From NCBI GenBank assembly GCA_031963045.1, contig JASSUK010000035.1:53389-117388 (forward strand): a stretch of DNA of 64,000 nt, given 5' to 3'. The position numbers and the translations under genes are program-made. The stretch is from JASSUD01 sp031963045. GTDB lineage: Bacteria; Pseudomonadota; Gammaproteobacteria; Burkholderiales; Burkholderiaceae. This document shows positions 1 through 9,508 of this stretch, one piece after another (within the stretch, counting starts at the first letter, position 1; every line of letters starts with the position of its first letter). A model generated the notes under the pieces. That model had not been told where the DNA came from. It worked only from the letters and a program-made list of their open reading frames with translations, and did not search any database.

Positions 1-17
1 CGTACCACAGACCTTTT

Positions 18-1358
18 TTATTCAATGCGTTCAGCAATCACATGATAAATGCCTTGAATTTTATTTTTTGGGGTATCAAATTTTTCATACGCTTTATACA
101 TTACGCGGTATGTATCTCCAGGCATAGAAAGAGCCTCTAATTCGCTATAGCTGAGTGCGGTAAGTGTGTCAGGATCAGATGCTTTTGTTTTTAGCTCGAG
201 CCCAGCAATATGCTCGGCATCTAGCGCAATCGCAAGTTCAGTGCTGATAGCCGGTCTACTACTATCGGATGCTTTTTCTATATTAAAATATTTCTTAATA
301 GTGCTAATTTCGTTGTACTTGGAAATAACTTCATCTTTAATATTATAAATACCTGTAGCAACAGCTTCCATCCAAATACTCTCAACAGCAGCTCTAGCTT
401 TAATAGCTTTATCGTTGGTAATGCTAACCTCAGTTACCAGTTCAACATCCTCTGTTTCTAACTGTTCATTGAAATGAGAAATATTTGCGGTTCGAGCGCC
501 GAAAACATACATTATTGATGGCTGTTCAGTGCATATGTTTTCTTCATTTTTAACAGAACCCATTTCTTCATCTGTAATAGAGCCTATTTCTTCTTCATCT
601 CCAATAGAACAGTTATCTTCTTCATCCCAAAGTGCAAAGCTTAAGGCTTTATCTTTTGATATGGAGAATGACATTGGGGCAGGATCATGAAATATTTCTC
701 CTTCTTTTAAATGGCTGTGCGATAGTTGGCCGCGAAAAATAGGAGCATCTTCGATACCAAATCCATTTGCACGTAGCAGCATTAGTACTTCTGTAAATTT
801 TTCTGTTATTTTTAGCGCCCTCTCATGATCCCCCTTATTGTAGGCCGTTCTAGCCTCTGCTCTCATGTTTCGACAGAATCCAGGTTTGCTACTATAGTCA
901 AGGAGCGTTTGTATTAAATATAGTGCGCTAGTGTTGCCTGCGCCCACTCTTTCTTCAAGAAATTCTCTTGCTTGTCTTCCTTCTTGTAGATAAGAAAATT
1001 TACTCATATCTGAAGTCTCTTCAGTTAAATCAGATATAGACCTTACTTTTTGATTGTATTTAGCGCTTAATATTAATAAGGCATTTTCAAATTCGTCGTG
1101 ATCAAAAATTTTTGTGGGGTTTTCAATTTCTAATTGATTTTTTGGTGGTGTATATATTTGAGTTGTATTTGCTGTGAAGTAATGTATCGCTGATATATTA
1201 CTTCTATCAAGTGGAATATTATCGGGTAAATAATCTTGATTAGATCTTGGTTGGTCAGCACTATTGCTTTCTGCCTGCGCCGCTTGTGTATTTAAATTGG
1301 TATGTATTGGTGTTGCTGAATAGGTGAAATTTTTATTGTGTATTGAGGTGGGTTGCAT
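18..1358 (-). CDS. Candidate ADP-ribosyltransferase-like effector
   Basis: A 446-residue protein with no signal peptide or membrane segment and a polar, Gln/Asn/Ser-rich first 45 residues. The central part has an arrangement that recalls R-S-E mono-ADP-ribosyltransferases: FRG (Arg209), then a Ser-Phe-Ser stretch at 230-232 in PMSFSIS followed by KDKALSFA, then an acidic ETE at 301-303 in a beta-strand-like context. In that family these would be the NAD-binding Arg, the STS strand and the ExE catalytic pair. Residues 245-278 are a highly acidic insertion between the second and third motifs. The ATG at 1358 is the only good start; the stop TAA is at 18-20. The gene is AT-rich and stands alone, next to other eukaryote-like genes. 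The enzyme call is motif-based inference; the gene itself is well supported. Confidence 0.6.
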   Translation of the reverse strand: MQPTSIHNKNFTYSATPIHTNLNTQAAQAESNSADQPRSNQDYLPDNIPLDRSNISAIHYFTANTTQIYTPPKNQLEIENPTKIFDHDEFENALLILSAKYNQKVRSISDLTEETSDMSKFSYLQEGRQAREFLEERVGAGNTSALYLIQTLLDYSSKPGFCRNMRAEARTAYNKGDHERALKITEKFTEVLMLLRANGFGIEDAPIFRGQLSHSHLKEGEIFHDPAPMSFSISKDKALSFALWDEEDNCSIGDEEEIGSITDEEMGSVKNEENICTEQPSIMYVFGARTANISHFNEQLETEDVELVTEVSITNDKAIKARAAVESIWMEAVATGIYNIKDEVISKYNEISTIKKYFNIEKASDSSRPAISTELAIALDAEHIAGLELKTKASDPDTLTALSYSELEALSMPGDTYRVMYKAYEKFDTPKNKIQGIYHVIAERIE

Positions 1359-1527
1359 GGATATATATTATAAAATTTATATGGGATACAATTATTCTGT
1401 AAGGAAGTAAATTAATAAAATTAAACGGTATATTTTGTCATATATGTTTGACTCGCTTTCTATGTTGTGTGATTAATGATATATGAATATTTATATATCA
1501 TTTTGTTTATAAGGTAGTAAAAATATT

Positions 1528-2379
1528 ATGATTCATATACATCAATCTCCATTGCCATCTAATATATTAACATTGCTGAGAAGAGAGCAAGTAATTGAAA
1601 GTGAAATTAAGCAAGAGGAGGGTGAGTGTGTAAATAATGTAATGGATAAATATGGAGATATAATAACTGTTCCAGAATCTCCTTGCAGGCTTCCATGGCC
1701 ATTAATGGGCAGGATTTTTGAATATGCAGTCATGCCACTTATATTGAGTTCATCTCAAAAATGTTTGCTAGCTCTCATGCTCCTTGATAGAAGGTCTTTG
1801 GCTGAAGTTAATAGAATGTTAGTTATTAACCCTGTAATAAAATCAGAATGGATAGAAAATCAAATGCGGCGCTGCAATGACCGCATAAAAATATTTTCAA
1901 ATAGAGGTAACCTAAGTCATGGGAATGTTCAGCGTGATGTTGAACTCAGACTGGTAAAGTTGCAGCATATATCTATTGATTTCAGTCGTATAAAATATAA
2001 TATGATTTTTAAAGTGCTGCATGCTTTGTCAAAAAAAACAAATATAAAATCTTTTTCGGTTTTTGCAGATGGTTCATTTTGTAAACGGCCAGATAAATTA
2101 ATAAATGCAATTGAATTAATTCTAAAAAATAATAAAGAATTAATTAATATTCAATATATATCATTGTGCAAAAATAATCTGAATGCAAACCATATTAAAA
2201 AATTAGCAGAGGCTTTGTCCGGTAGAGAAATTGACTTACTGGCCCTCGATGAAAATCCAATTGGGGAAGAAGGAAAGGCAATTTTAGTCAGATGCCTTCA
2301 AAATAGGACGGTACGTACTTTACAAATCAACGCAACTAAATGGAGTGGCGCAGAGGTAGCCAATTTTGCGGCGATGTAA
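1528..2379 (+). CDS. LRR protein with F-box-like N-terminal segment
   Basis: A 283-residue AT-rich gene. Residues about 55-100 read LP-W-P-L-M-G-R-I-F-E-Y, then a Leu-rich stretch with LLDRRSL-x-E-V-N-R, which resembles an F-box (LP-x-x-hydrophobic-x-x-I, then a second helix). The C-terminal third has leucine-rich repeats of ribonuclease-inhibitor type, with segments such as ISLCKNNLNANHIKKLAEAL and LALDENPIGEEGKAILVRCL. The F-box-plus-LRR order recalls eukaryotic FBXL substrate receptors of SCF ubiquitin ligases and comparable Legionella effectors. No secretion signal is visible. It is transcribed divergently from the gene at 18-1358, with an AT-rich gap of about 170 bp between them. LRR call fairly secure; F-box call tentative. 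Confidence 0.6.
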   Translation: MIHIHQSPLPSNILTLLRREQVIESEIKQEEGECVNNVMDKYGDIITVPESPCRLPWPLMGRIFEYAVMPLILSSSQKCLLALMLLDRRSLAEVNRMLVINPVIKSEWIENQMRRCNDRIKIFSNRGNLSHGNVQRDVELRLVKLQHISIDFSRIKYNMIFKVLHALSKKTNIKSFSVFADGSFCKRPDKLINAIELILKNNKELINIQYISLCKNNLNANHIKKLAEALSGREIDLLALDENPIGEEGKAILVRCLQNRTVRTLQINATKWSGAEVANFAAM

Positions 2380-2700
2380 AAAAGCATTGCGCAGCAGGCG
2401 CAATATAGATCGCACGCATTGCTCGATGAGTAGAGCAGCACTATCTGTGTAGATGTGACCGGGTAGCTATCCTTGCTTCACGCTAAATTAGGGGATTTTT
2501 TTGGATGGCTAGCACATATCTTAAGCTATGTCTTTAGGATAAGTCTTGTATATTTATAAGAATATTACAGCATATCTGAATGGTATGATGATATTTTTTT
2601 GTACAGCTTGGCACGCAGGTGAATTCCGGCCTGATGTCCTATTTTGCTGTCTTTTTGGAACCTGCATAGGCATGTAAAAAGCGATGATTACGGAGTTGGT

Positions 2701-2936
2701 GGTATGCATGTTGGGGGTTCGTACCTCACCACCAACCTACTGAAGCGCCTATGCAAAAGGGTTCTATCAAACTCCACCAACCACAAGAAAAGCAAAGAAC
2801 GGTAGGTTGGTTGTGACGAAGGAACCCCAACCTACAAGCCACTGCATTCTTGATAACCAGCTTACAAACGTTCAAAAGCAAAAATTAAAAGTCAGCGGTA
2901 TGCATGTTGGGGTTCGTGCCTCACCACCAACCTACC
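2701..2936. repeat. Interspersed mosaic repeat array (three half-units)
   Basis: Three copies of a roughly 40-bp palindromic half-unit (start GGTATGCATGTTGGGG, end CACCACCAACCTACC). They lie at 2701-2740 (+), 2801-2830 (-, degenerate) and 2897-2936 (+), joined by two spacer types that recur elsewhere in the window. The 2380-2983 gap holds this array and no credible gene. Confidence 0.85.
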
Positions 2937-2983
2937 AAGATGCCCATGTAAAAGGGCTTTATCAAATTCCACCAACCATCGTT

Positions 2984-4615
2984 CTAAATGGTGTGCCGGG
3001 TTAAAAAACTGCCAATTTTTTGACTGAGCCAGCCTAAGCGTGTAGGAAATTGTGCTGCTACGTTGCGCTGTAGGCTGTTAGCAACTTGTTGGTATCCTTT
3101 TTCTGCTGCTATTTTTATAAGAGCGCGACTTTTCTGGCTATGTAGTACATTGAAATGTTTGCTTTCAAGTAGTGTTTCTACGCTATCAGCTAGATGGTCA
3201 ATTACATAGTCATTATTTTTGGTAATGGCGTTTTGTAGCACCTGGATTTGTAATGGTTCTGGTAGCTGTTTTAAGTCCAAGCCTTTTTTGCAGAGGATGG
3301 CAATCGTATTCAAATGCCCATTCTTCGCTGCCCAATATAAGGCCGTGTGCCTATCGCTGTTTTCTTCATATATATCCACATCATTTTCTAATAAATACTC
3401 CACTATTTCTGTGCGGCCATGCATAGCCGCATAATGCAAGGGAGTATTTTTATTTATATCTTTTGCTTGTATATCTGCTCCCAGTAGGTGTAAATACCTT
3501 ATTGTCGCCAGCTGACCATATTGGGAGGCATCATGCAGAGGTGTTTTTTCTTCTTTATCTTGTATATCTATATGGCTAGACGTTTTTATAGGCATATTGG
3601 TTTTTTCATCTATCCATCCATGTAGAATAATATCTATTATATCTAATCTATTTTTCCGGGCGGCAATGTGTAAGCCACTTTCTCCTTTTTTATTTTGTGC
3701 ATTTATATTTAGACCTGCTTGAATGAAATGTTTTAAAAGAATAATTTTGTTATTTGATGCCGCCCAGAGGATAGGATGCAATTTCCCATCATAGATATGA
3801 TCGTCGGTAAACATATTCGTTTCCAACATTTTCATGATTATATTTTTTCTTCTATCTATATGCGTTTGAGGAAAGTGATTCCGTATAGCGTGTATATAAT
3901 CATTACATGCAGATATCAGGCCACTTCGTATATTTTCTGGAGGGATATGAAGAATAGGTTCTATATTCGGTTGTTTTTCTTGAGTAAGCAAAGTGGGGAG
4001 GTTTTCAATAATAAAAGCACTCCATTCTTTACATAAATATGGAATGCCATCTATATATTTGATTTCCGCATTTACATGCGTAGTGGCGGTGGCATGCAAG
4101 GTGTTAGTTAATTTGAGTGGGTCACCTAATTTTAAGCTTGGAAAATCTTGCAATGCTAGATAGGCGCCTTTATTTCTGCCTATGATGGGCGCATTATGTC
4201 TAAATAAAATAAGTTTTCCGGCCTTTATATAATCTATATATTGTATTTTTTTAATGCTTTCGCTGGTTATATATTTTCTATACACAGCATCTTTTCTAAT
4301 CGCTTTCTGTGCAGGTTTTGAAAAAAATAGTGGATGCCATTCCTTTATGGGTTTTTGCAGATTATCAGGATTTATTTTAAATAGATCGTATAGGATAGTC
4401 TGGACCAGACTAAAACTCGCCTTGTCTAGCAACAGTATATTGCTCCACACTTCCACTGAGCATAATTTTAAAATACGCAACTGAATTTCAGTAGATAAAT
4501 CAGACCAGGTCGCGGTGGAGGTATTGTTAGCACAGTGGCCAGTGTATTTTTTTTGTTCAGATGCGCTTGGTCGAGGTGCAAGCAAAGTAAGGCCTGAAGC
4601 AGATACCGATATCAC
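2984..4615 (-). CDS. Ankyrin-repeat protein with F-box-like N-terminus (copy 2)
   Basis: A 543-residue protein, paralogous over its whole length to the gene just upstream (4636-6456). Residues 36-70 read WSDLSTEIQLRILKLC followed by LLDKASFSLV. This is an F-box-like pattern: Leu-x-x-Glu-Ile-x-x-x-Ile-Leu, then a second hydrophobic helix. Residues about 270-430 hold roughly five ankyrin repeats with typical TPLHDASQYG and TPLHYAAMHG cores; the C-terminal 110 residues are helical without repeats. The GTG start at 4613-4615 is preceded by AGGGAG. Only 20 bp separate it from the upstream paralogue, so the two are probably co-transcribed. In known bacteria, F-box plus ankyrin proteins (Legionella AnkB) recruit host SCF ubiquitin ligase; that role here is inference. 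Confidence 0.75.
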   Translation of the reverse strand: MISVSASGLTLLAPRPSASEQKKYTGHCANNTSTATWSDLSTEIQLRILKLCSVEVWSNILLLDKASFSLVQTILYDLFKINPDNLQKPIKEWHPLFFSKPAQKAIRKDAVYRKYITSESIKKIQYIDYIKAGKLILFRHNAPIIGRNKGAYLALQDFPSLKLGDPLKLTNTLHATATTHVNAEIKYIDGIPYLCKEWSAFIIENLPTLLTQEKQPNIEPILHIPPENIRSGLISACNDYIHAIRNHFPQTHIDRRKNIIMKMLETNMFTDDHIYDGKLHPILWAASNNKIILLKHFIQAGLNINAQNKKGESGLHIAARKNRLDIIDIILHGWIDEKTNMPIKTSSHIDIQDKEEKTPLHDASQYGQLATIRYLHLLGADIQAKDINKNTPLHYAAMHGRTEIVEYLLENDVDIYEENSDRHTALYWAAKNGHLNTIAILCKKGLDLKQLPEPLQIQVLQNAITKNNDYVIDHLADSVETLLESKHFNVLHSQKSRALIKIAAEKGYQQVANSLQRNVAAQFPTRLGWLSQKIGSFLTRHTI

Positions 4616-4635
4616 TTATTACTCCCTAATAAATA

Positions 4636-6456
4636 TTATATGGTGCATCGTGTTAAAAAATGACCAAGACTTTTGCCTAGCCACCTAAAGCCAATGGGAA
4701 ATTGTGATTTAATATTACGTTGCAAGCTCTTGGTAACCTGCTGGTACCCTTTCTCTTTTGACATTTTTAAAAATGCACGATTTTTCTGGCTACGTATTAT
4801 ATTAAGATGCTTATCTTCTAACATTTCTTCTACTCTATGATGCAGATAGGAAATGATATCTTTATTATCTTTCATCACTGCTTTGCGCAGTAATTGAATT
4901 TGAATTTGTGTAGGTAGTAACTCTACATTCATGCCTTTTTTAAAAAAAAGTATGATGATATTGAAATTTTCATTTCGAGCTGCCTCGTATAAGGCCGTAT
5001 GTGTATAGTTATTTTCTGCGTATATATCCACATTATTTTCTAGTAGATACTCGACTATGTCAGTGTGCCCTTGCATAGCTGCATGATGCAGAGCAGTATT
5101 GTTATCTATATCTTTCGCTTGTATATCTGCGCCATTTTCATGTAAATATCTGACTACTTCAATATGCCCCTGTAGAGCTGCATAATGCAGGGCAGTAGTT
5201 TTATAGATATCCTTTGCTTCTATATCACCCTTATTTTCTAGCATATAGCGAACTACTTCGATATGCCCATATATAGCAGCATAGTGTAATGCAGTATTTT
5301 TATTGATATCTTTTGCATGGATATCTGCGCCATTTTCATGTAAATATCTGACTACTTCGAGATGACCATGTTGAGATGCATGATGCAGAGGCGTATTATG
5401 TTTCGTATCTAATGCATTGATATCAGACTGTATTTTTATCTCTATGCCTGTTTTTTCACTCACAAACCCCTGCACTAATACCTCTATAATAGGTAGTTTA
5501 TTTTTCGCGGCGGCTATATGCAACCCCGTTGTGCCTTCTTTATTTTTGGCATGGATATTAAAGCCTTTTTCAATAAAAAGTTTCAAAAAATTCATTCTGT
5601 TTTTTGAAATAGCCCAAAGGATAGGATGCTGTTTTTCTTCATAGAGACTATCATCAACAAACATATTGCTTTCTAACATTTTTAATACAATATTTCTATT
5701 TTTTTGTATATGTGTTGGAGGGAAGTTGTGTCGCCTTGAGAATAAATAATTTTCACATGCCTCCGTGATATCAAAACATATATCTTCTGGCGGTATATCA
5801 ATAATAGGCGCTATAGTAGGTTTTTGTTCTTGCGTGTGAAGTATTGGAAGGTTTTTAATAATAAAATGAGTCCACTCTTTAGATACATACTTCAGTCCTG
5901 TCATATTATTTGAAAATATGCTTTCATCTGCCGCAGCGGTATCAGAAAATATATTGGGTAAGGTGGGTGCATCGCCTAATCCGATGCTAGGCAAATCTTT
6001 TAATGGTAGGCATCCACTTTTATTTTTAAAAATAAACATTTTATTTCTAAATAAAATGAGCTTTCCTATTTTTACATAATCTAGATGTTTTATTTTGTCT
6101 AGACAAGGGCTGCTAATATATTTCTGATAGACCGAGTCTGTTTTTATGGCTTTTTTGGCTTCTTTTGAGAAGAGTAAAGGGTATAACTCTTTCGATGTTT
6201 TTTCCAGTTTGTTCGGAGCCATTTTAAATAGATCGTATACGATAGTATTGACCAGGCTAAAACTGGCCTTGTCTAATAACATCATATTAGTCCAGATTTT
6301 TATTGAGCATAGTCTTAAAATACTTAGCCTAATTTCAGCAGGTAAATTAGACCACGTTGCTATTGATCCATTTTCGATGTTTTGGTCAGCCGTTTCTTTA
6401 TATTTATAGTTGCATGCTGATTGCGAAAGTGTAGGTAGACTTACTACAGATACCAC
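4636..6456 (-). CDS. Ankyrin-repeat protein with F-box-like N-terminus (copy 1)
   Basis: A 606-residue protein. Residues 34-70 contain TWSNLPAEIRLSILRLC and LLDKASFSLV, a better match to the F-box core (LPxEI...IL) than in its paralogue. Ankyrin repeats run from about residue 265 to 500, about seven of them; at least four are close to consensus (NTALHYAAIYGHIEVVRYM type) with the linker KDINKNTALHYAA. Near-identical neighbouring repeats suggest recent expansion by recombination, since the paralogue has two fewer. GTG start at 6454-6456, preceded by GGGAG at good spacing. No signal peptide. It is the first gene of a two-gene unit with 2984-4615. A host-directed adaptor role is likely but inferred. 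Confidence 0.78.
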   Translation of the reverse strand: MVSVVSLPTLSQSACNYKYKETADQNIENGSIATWSNLPAEIRLSILRLCSIKIWTNMMLLDKASFSLVNTIVYDLFKMAPNKLEKTSKELYPLLFSKEAKKAIKTDSVYQKYISSPCLDKIKHLDYVKIGKLILFRNKMFIFKNKSGCLPLKDLPSIGLGDAPTLPNIFSDTAAADESIFSNNMTGLKYVSKEWTHFIIKNLPILHTQEQKPTIAPIIDIPPEDICFDITEACENYLFSRRHNFPPTHIQKNRNIVLKMLESNMFVDDSLYEEKQHPILWAISKNRMNFLKLFIEKGFNIHAKNKEGTTGLHIAAAKNKLPIIEVLVQGFVSEKTGIEIKIQSDINALDTKHNTPLHHASQHGHLEVVRYLHENGADIHAKDINKNTALHYAAIYGHIEVVRYMLENKGDIEAKDIYKTTALHYAALQGHIEVVRYLHENGADIQAKDIDNNTALHHAAMQGHTDIVEYLLENNVDIYAENNYTHTALYEAARNENFNIIILFFKKGMNVELLPTQIQIQLLRKAVMKDNKDIISYLHHRVEEMLEDKHLNIIRSQKNRAFLKMSKEKGYQQVTKSLQRNIKSQFPIGFRWLGKSLGHFLTRCTI

Positions 6457-6630
6457 GTGCTACTCCCTTGCTGATGGAAAATTTTAAAAGTACGAATTGT
6501 ATTAATGGCTAAAATTTCCATTTCAGGCAAAAGCGAAAAAATGTATATATTTGCGTAATATAAAAATTCGCTGGAGTAAGCGAATTCCTAATTTAAATAA
6601 TCTTTATTTTGAATAATAAAATAAGGTAGT

Positions 6631-6670
6631 GGTATGCATGTTGGGGTTCGTGCCTCACCACCAACCTACC
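6631..6670 (+). repeat. Interspersed repeat half-unit
   Basis: A single full-length half-unit of the 40-bp family (GGTATGCATGTTGGGG ... CACCACCAACCTACC), immediately before the clpA terminator. It lies in the 6457-6778 gap, which otherwise holds no gene. Confidence 0.85.
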
Positions 6671-6682
6671 GTTATTTGCGAA

Positions 6683-6729
6683 AAAAGGCTGGAGGTAGGT
6701 AACCTTAAGTTACCTACCTCCAGCCTTTT
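6683..6729. terminator. Strong symmetrical terminator downstream of clpA
   Basis: A near-perfect hairpin with 20-bp arms (AAAAGGCTGGAGGTAGGTAA and its exact complement) around a 7-nt centre. A-tract and T-tract ends allow it to work as an intrinsic terminator in both directions. It lies 50 bp beyond the clpA stop. Confidence 0.85.
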
Positions 6730-6778
6730 CTTCTATCTACTTGCCCATTCACCGCAAAGTAGAGGCACTGAGCACCGA

Positions 6779-9070
6779 TTACTCCACTTCAGCAATTTCT
6801 GTTTTTACTTGGGGGTGAGGATCTCCCTCTGTAAACTGTAATTGAATTTTTTCTTCTGCATCTATATCGACTTTGGCTTTTCCACCATGTGAGAGTTTTC
6901 CAAAGAGCAGCTCTTCAGCCAGCGCCTTGCAAATAAGATCTTGAATTAACCGCTCCATCGGGCGGGCGCCCATGAGTGGATCAAATCCTTTTTTCGCTAA
7001 ATATTGACGCACTGCATCGGTAAAGGTCACTTCCACTTTTTGCTCTTGCAGTTGCGCATCTAGCTTCATCAAGAACTTATCAACCACACGTAGCGTAATG
7101 TCTTTGCTAAGCGGATTAAAGCGCACGATGGCATCCAGGCGATTGCGAAATTCTGGCGTGAAAGTGCGTTGGATATCTGCAGAGGGGTCTCCTGTTTCAG
7201 CGTGTGCTGTAAAGCCGATTTTCGATTTTTGTAAAGCTTCTGCACCTGCATTGGTCGTCATGACTAAAATCACATGGCGAAAATCGGCTTGCCGCGCATT
7301 ATTATCAGTGAGTGTGGCGTGATCCATCACTTGCAGCAGTATGTTATAGATATCAGGATGGGCTTTTTCAATCTCATCGAGTAGCAGCACGCAGTGTGGT
7401 TTCTTGCGAATTTCCTCCGTTAACATCCCCCCCCGCTCAAACCCAACATAACCGGGCGGCGCTCCGATAAGCCGGCTGATTGCATGGGCTTCTTTATACT
7501 CGGACATATCAAAGCGTACGAGATCAATACCCAGGGTAAAAGCCAGCTGGCGTGCCAACTCAGTTTTACCTACTCCTGTTGGGCCGGCGAACAAAAAGCT
7601 ACCGATAGGTTTATCTACCCGACCAATGCCTGCTCGGCTCATTTTGATAGCTGAAGCGAGCATATCGATAGCGAGATCTTGCCCAAAAATTACATTCTTT
7701 AAATCGCGCTCCAGCGTTTTGAGTTTGCTGCGGTCATCTTGCGACACACTGTGTGCAGGCATACGCACGATTTTTGCAATGGTTTTTTGAATATCAATCT
7801 TGCCTATGGTTTTTTTCTGCTTAGATTTCGGCAGAATTTGTTGCGCCGCACCCGCCTCATCAATCACATCAATCGCTTTATCGGGCAAGTGACGGTCTGT
7901 CATAAAGCGAGCAGAGAGTTCCACGGCGGCTTGTAGGGCATCTAGAGAGTATTTCACACCATGGTGTAGTTCAAACCGAGATTTCAAGCCTCGCAAAATC
8001 GCTACAGTCTGGGCAATGGTGGGCTCACTCACATCAATCTTTTGAAAGCGTCGTGCAAATGCGCCATCTTTTTCGATCGTGTTGCGGTATTCCGAAAAAG
8101 TGGTGGCGCCTATGCAGCGGAGCTGACCAGAAGACAAGGCAGGTTTTAATAAATTCGAAGCATCTAGTGCCCCCCCTGATGCGGCACCCGCCCCCATAAG
8201 GGTGTGAATCTCGTCAATAAATAAAATAGCTTGGGGACGTTCTTTGAGCTCTTTTAATATAGTTTTCAGTCTTTGCTCAAAATCTCCTCGATATTTAGTG
8301 CCTGCAAGTAGGGCACCCAAATCCAAGGAATAGACGGTAGCGTCACGCAATACCTCCGGCACTTCTTTGCGCGTTATACGCCAAGCTAAACCTTCTGCGA
8401 TGGCTGTTTTACCTACCCCTGCTTCACCAACCAAGAGTGGATTATTTTTTCTGCGGCGGCACAGTACTTGTACCACGCGCTCTACCTCATTTTCGCGCCC
8501 AATCAGTGGGTCTACTTGCCCATCTTGAGCGAGCTGATTGAGATTTTGAGTAAAAGCAGACCAAGTGCTTTCTTTGGTAGAGATTTCTGCTTCTGCAGGA
8601 GTCTCGCCCAATTTGGATTGCGCACCTTCTTCCATTTTAGGTGTGCCATGCAAAATAAAATTCAGCACGTTCAAGCGGGTAATGCCTTGTTGTTGCAGGT
8701 AGTACACCGCATGAGAATCTTTTTCACCAAAAATGGCTGTCAGCACATTCACTCCAGTGACTTCTTTTTTACTTTGAGAAGAAGACTGAACGTGCATGAT
8801 CGCGCGCTGAATAACCCGTTGAAACCCAAGCGTAGGCTGTGTATCCACTTCATCAGACCCAGGCACAATGGGCGTGTTGTTTTGGATAAACTGGCGCAGC
8901 GTAGTTCGAAGGTTTTCAATATTTGCTGAGCAAGCAAGCAAAGCTTCAGAAGCACTAGGGTTATCTAGCAAGGCCATCAACAGATGCTCGACTGTGATGA
9001 ATTCATGGCGAGCCTGACGTGCTTCCATAAATGCCATATGTAGGCTTACTTCGAGTTCTTGGGCAATCAT
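6779..9070 (-). CDS. clpA: ATP-dependent Clp protease ATP-binding subunit ClpA
   Basis: A 763-residue Hsp100 unfoldase that would feed substrates to ClpP in the cytosol. It has an N-terminal Clp-N repeat domain (MIAQELEVSLHMAF onward), a first AAA+ module with Walker A GEAGVGKT and Walker B LFIDEIH, and a second AAA+ module with Walker A GPTGVGKT, LLLDEIEKAHPDI and the sensor region, then a C-terminal D2-small domain with MGARPMERLIQ. Length matches the family. I take the ATG at 9068-9070 rather than an in-frame ATG 18 nt upstream: it gives the conserved MIAQELE start and a 4-nt ATGA overlap with the clpS stop, which implies translational coupling. A strong terminator follows. Confidence 0.97.
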   Translation of the reverse strand: MIAQELEVSLHMAFMEARQARHEFITVEHLLMALLDNPSASEALLACSANIENLRTTLRQFIQNNTPIVPGSDEVDTQPTLGFQRVIQRAIMHVQSSSQSKKEVTGVNVLTAIFGEKDSHAVYYLQQQGITRLNVLNFILHGTPKMEEGAQSKLGETPAEAEISTKESTWSAFTQNLNQLAQDGQVDPLIGRENEVERVVQVLCRRRKNNPLLVGEAGVGKTAIAEGLAWRITRKEVPEVLRDATVYSLDLGALLAGTKYRGDFEQRLKTILKELKERPQAILFIDEIHTLMGAGAASGGALDASNLLKPALSSGQLRCIGATTFSEYRNTIEKDGAFARRFQKIDVSEPTIAQTVAILRGLKSRFELHHGVKYSLDALQAAVELSARFMTDRHLPDKAIDVIDEAGAAQQILPKSKQKKTIGKIDIQKTIAKIVRMPAHSVSQDDRSKLKTLERDLKNVIFGQDLAIDMLASAIKMSRAGIGRVDKPIGSFLFAGPTGVGKTELARQLAFTLGIDLVRFDMSEYKEAHAISRLIGAPPGYVGFERGGMLTEEIRKKPHCVLLLDEIEKAHPDIYNILLQVMDHATLTDNNARQADFRHVILVMTTNAGAEALQKSKIGFTAHAETGDPSADIQRTFTPEFRNRLDAIVRFNPLSKDITLRVVDKFLMKLDAQLQEQKVEVTFTDAVRQYLAKKGFDPLMGARPMERLIQDLICKALAEELLFGKLSHGGKAKVDIDAEEKIQLQFTEGDPHPQVKTEIAEVE

Positions 9071-9381
9071 ATTTCCTCCATCGTGCATTGCAAAGGATGT
9101 CCCGCTTGTCGTGCTCTAGAAGTAACTTGTTCAATCTTTGTGGCAGCAATGTCGCGCGTGTAGATACCACACACTCCCCGGCCCTCGACATGGACTTGCA
9201 ACATGATTTCTGTTGCTGTCTTGAGGTCTTTATGGAAGTAGTGTTGAATCACCATCACGACAAAGTCCATTGGAGTGAAGTCGTCATCTAGAAGCACTAC
9301 CCTATAGTGCGAAGGCGGTTTTAGCTTCTGGTCTTGCCGCTCGAGGAGGGCGGCGCTCTGTTTTTCAGTAAAAGTAGTCAT
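9067..9381 (-). CDS. clpS: Clp protease adaptor ClpS
   Basis: A 104-residue adaptor that binds the ClpA N-domain and delivers N-degron substrates. The core signature is visible: VVLLDDDFTPMDFVV, then a helix with the H-x-x-F region, then a Val/Gly-rich strand (VHVEGRGVCGIYTRDIA). The stop overlaps the clpA start as ATGA, so clpS-clpA form a two-gene operon in the usual proteobacterial order. The ATG at 9381 is the natural start. Length and content are normal for the family. Confidence 0.97.
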   Translation of the reverse strand: MTTFTEKQSAALLERQDQKLKPPSHYRVVLLDDDFTPMDFVVMVIQHYFHKDLKTATEIMLQVHVEGRGVCGIYTRDIAATKIEQVTSRARQAGHPLQCTMEEI

Positions 9382-9508
9382 GTGCTCATTTTAAACAACT
9401 CGTGCTACTTCGCAATCGGTATTCCGTTAGATTTTGCAATGTGTTCGGGTTTCGTTACTTTTTTTAGTTTTGTATTTTTTTGAGTGTGGTGACTTTTTAT
9501 TTATTTTT

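Noticed and set aside
2807..3004. Short frame in the repeat array (also 11157-11363, 22401-22610 and 25617-25922)
   Set aside because: These frames consist of the 40-bp repeat half-units and spacers, and the same peptides recur with each copy.
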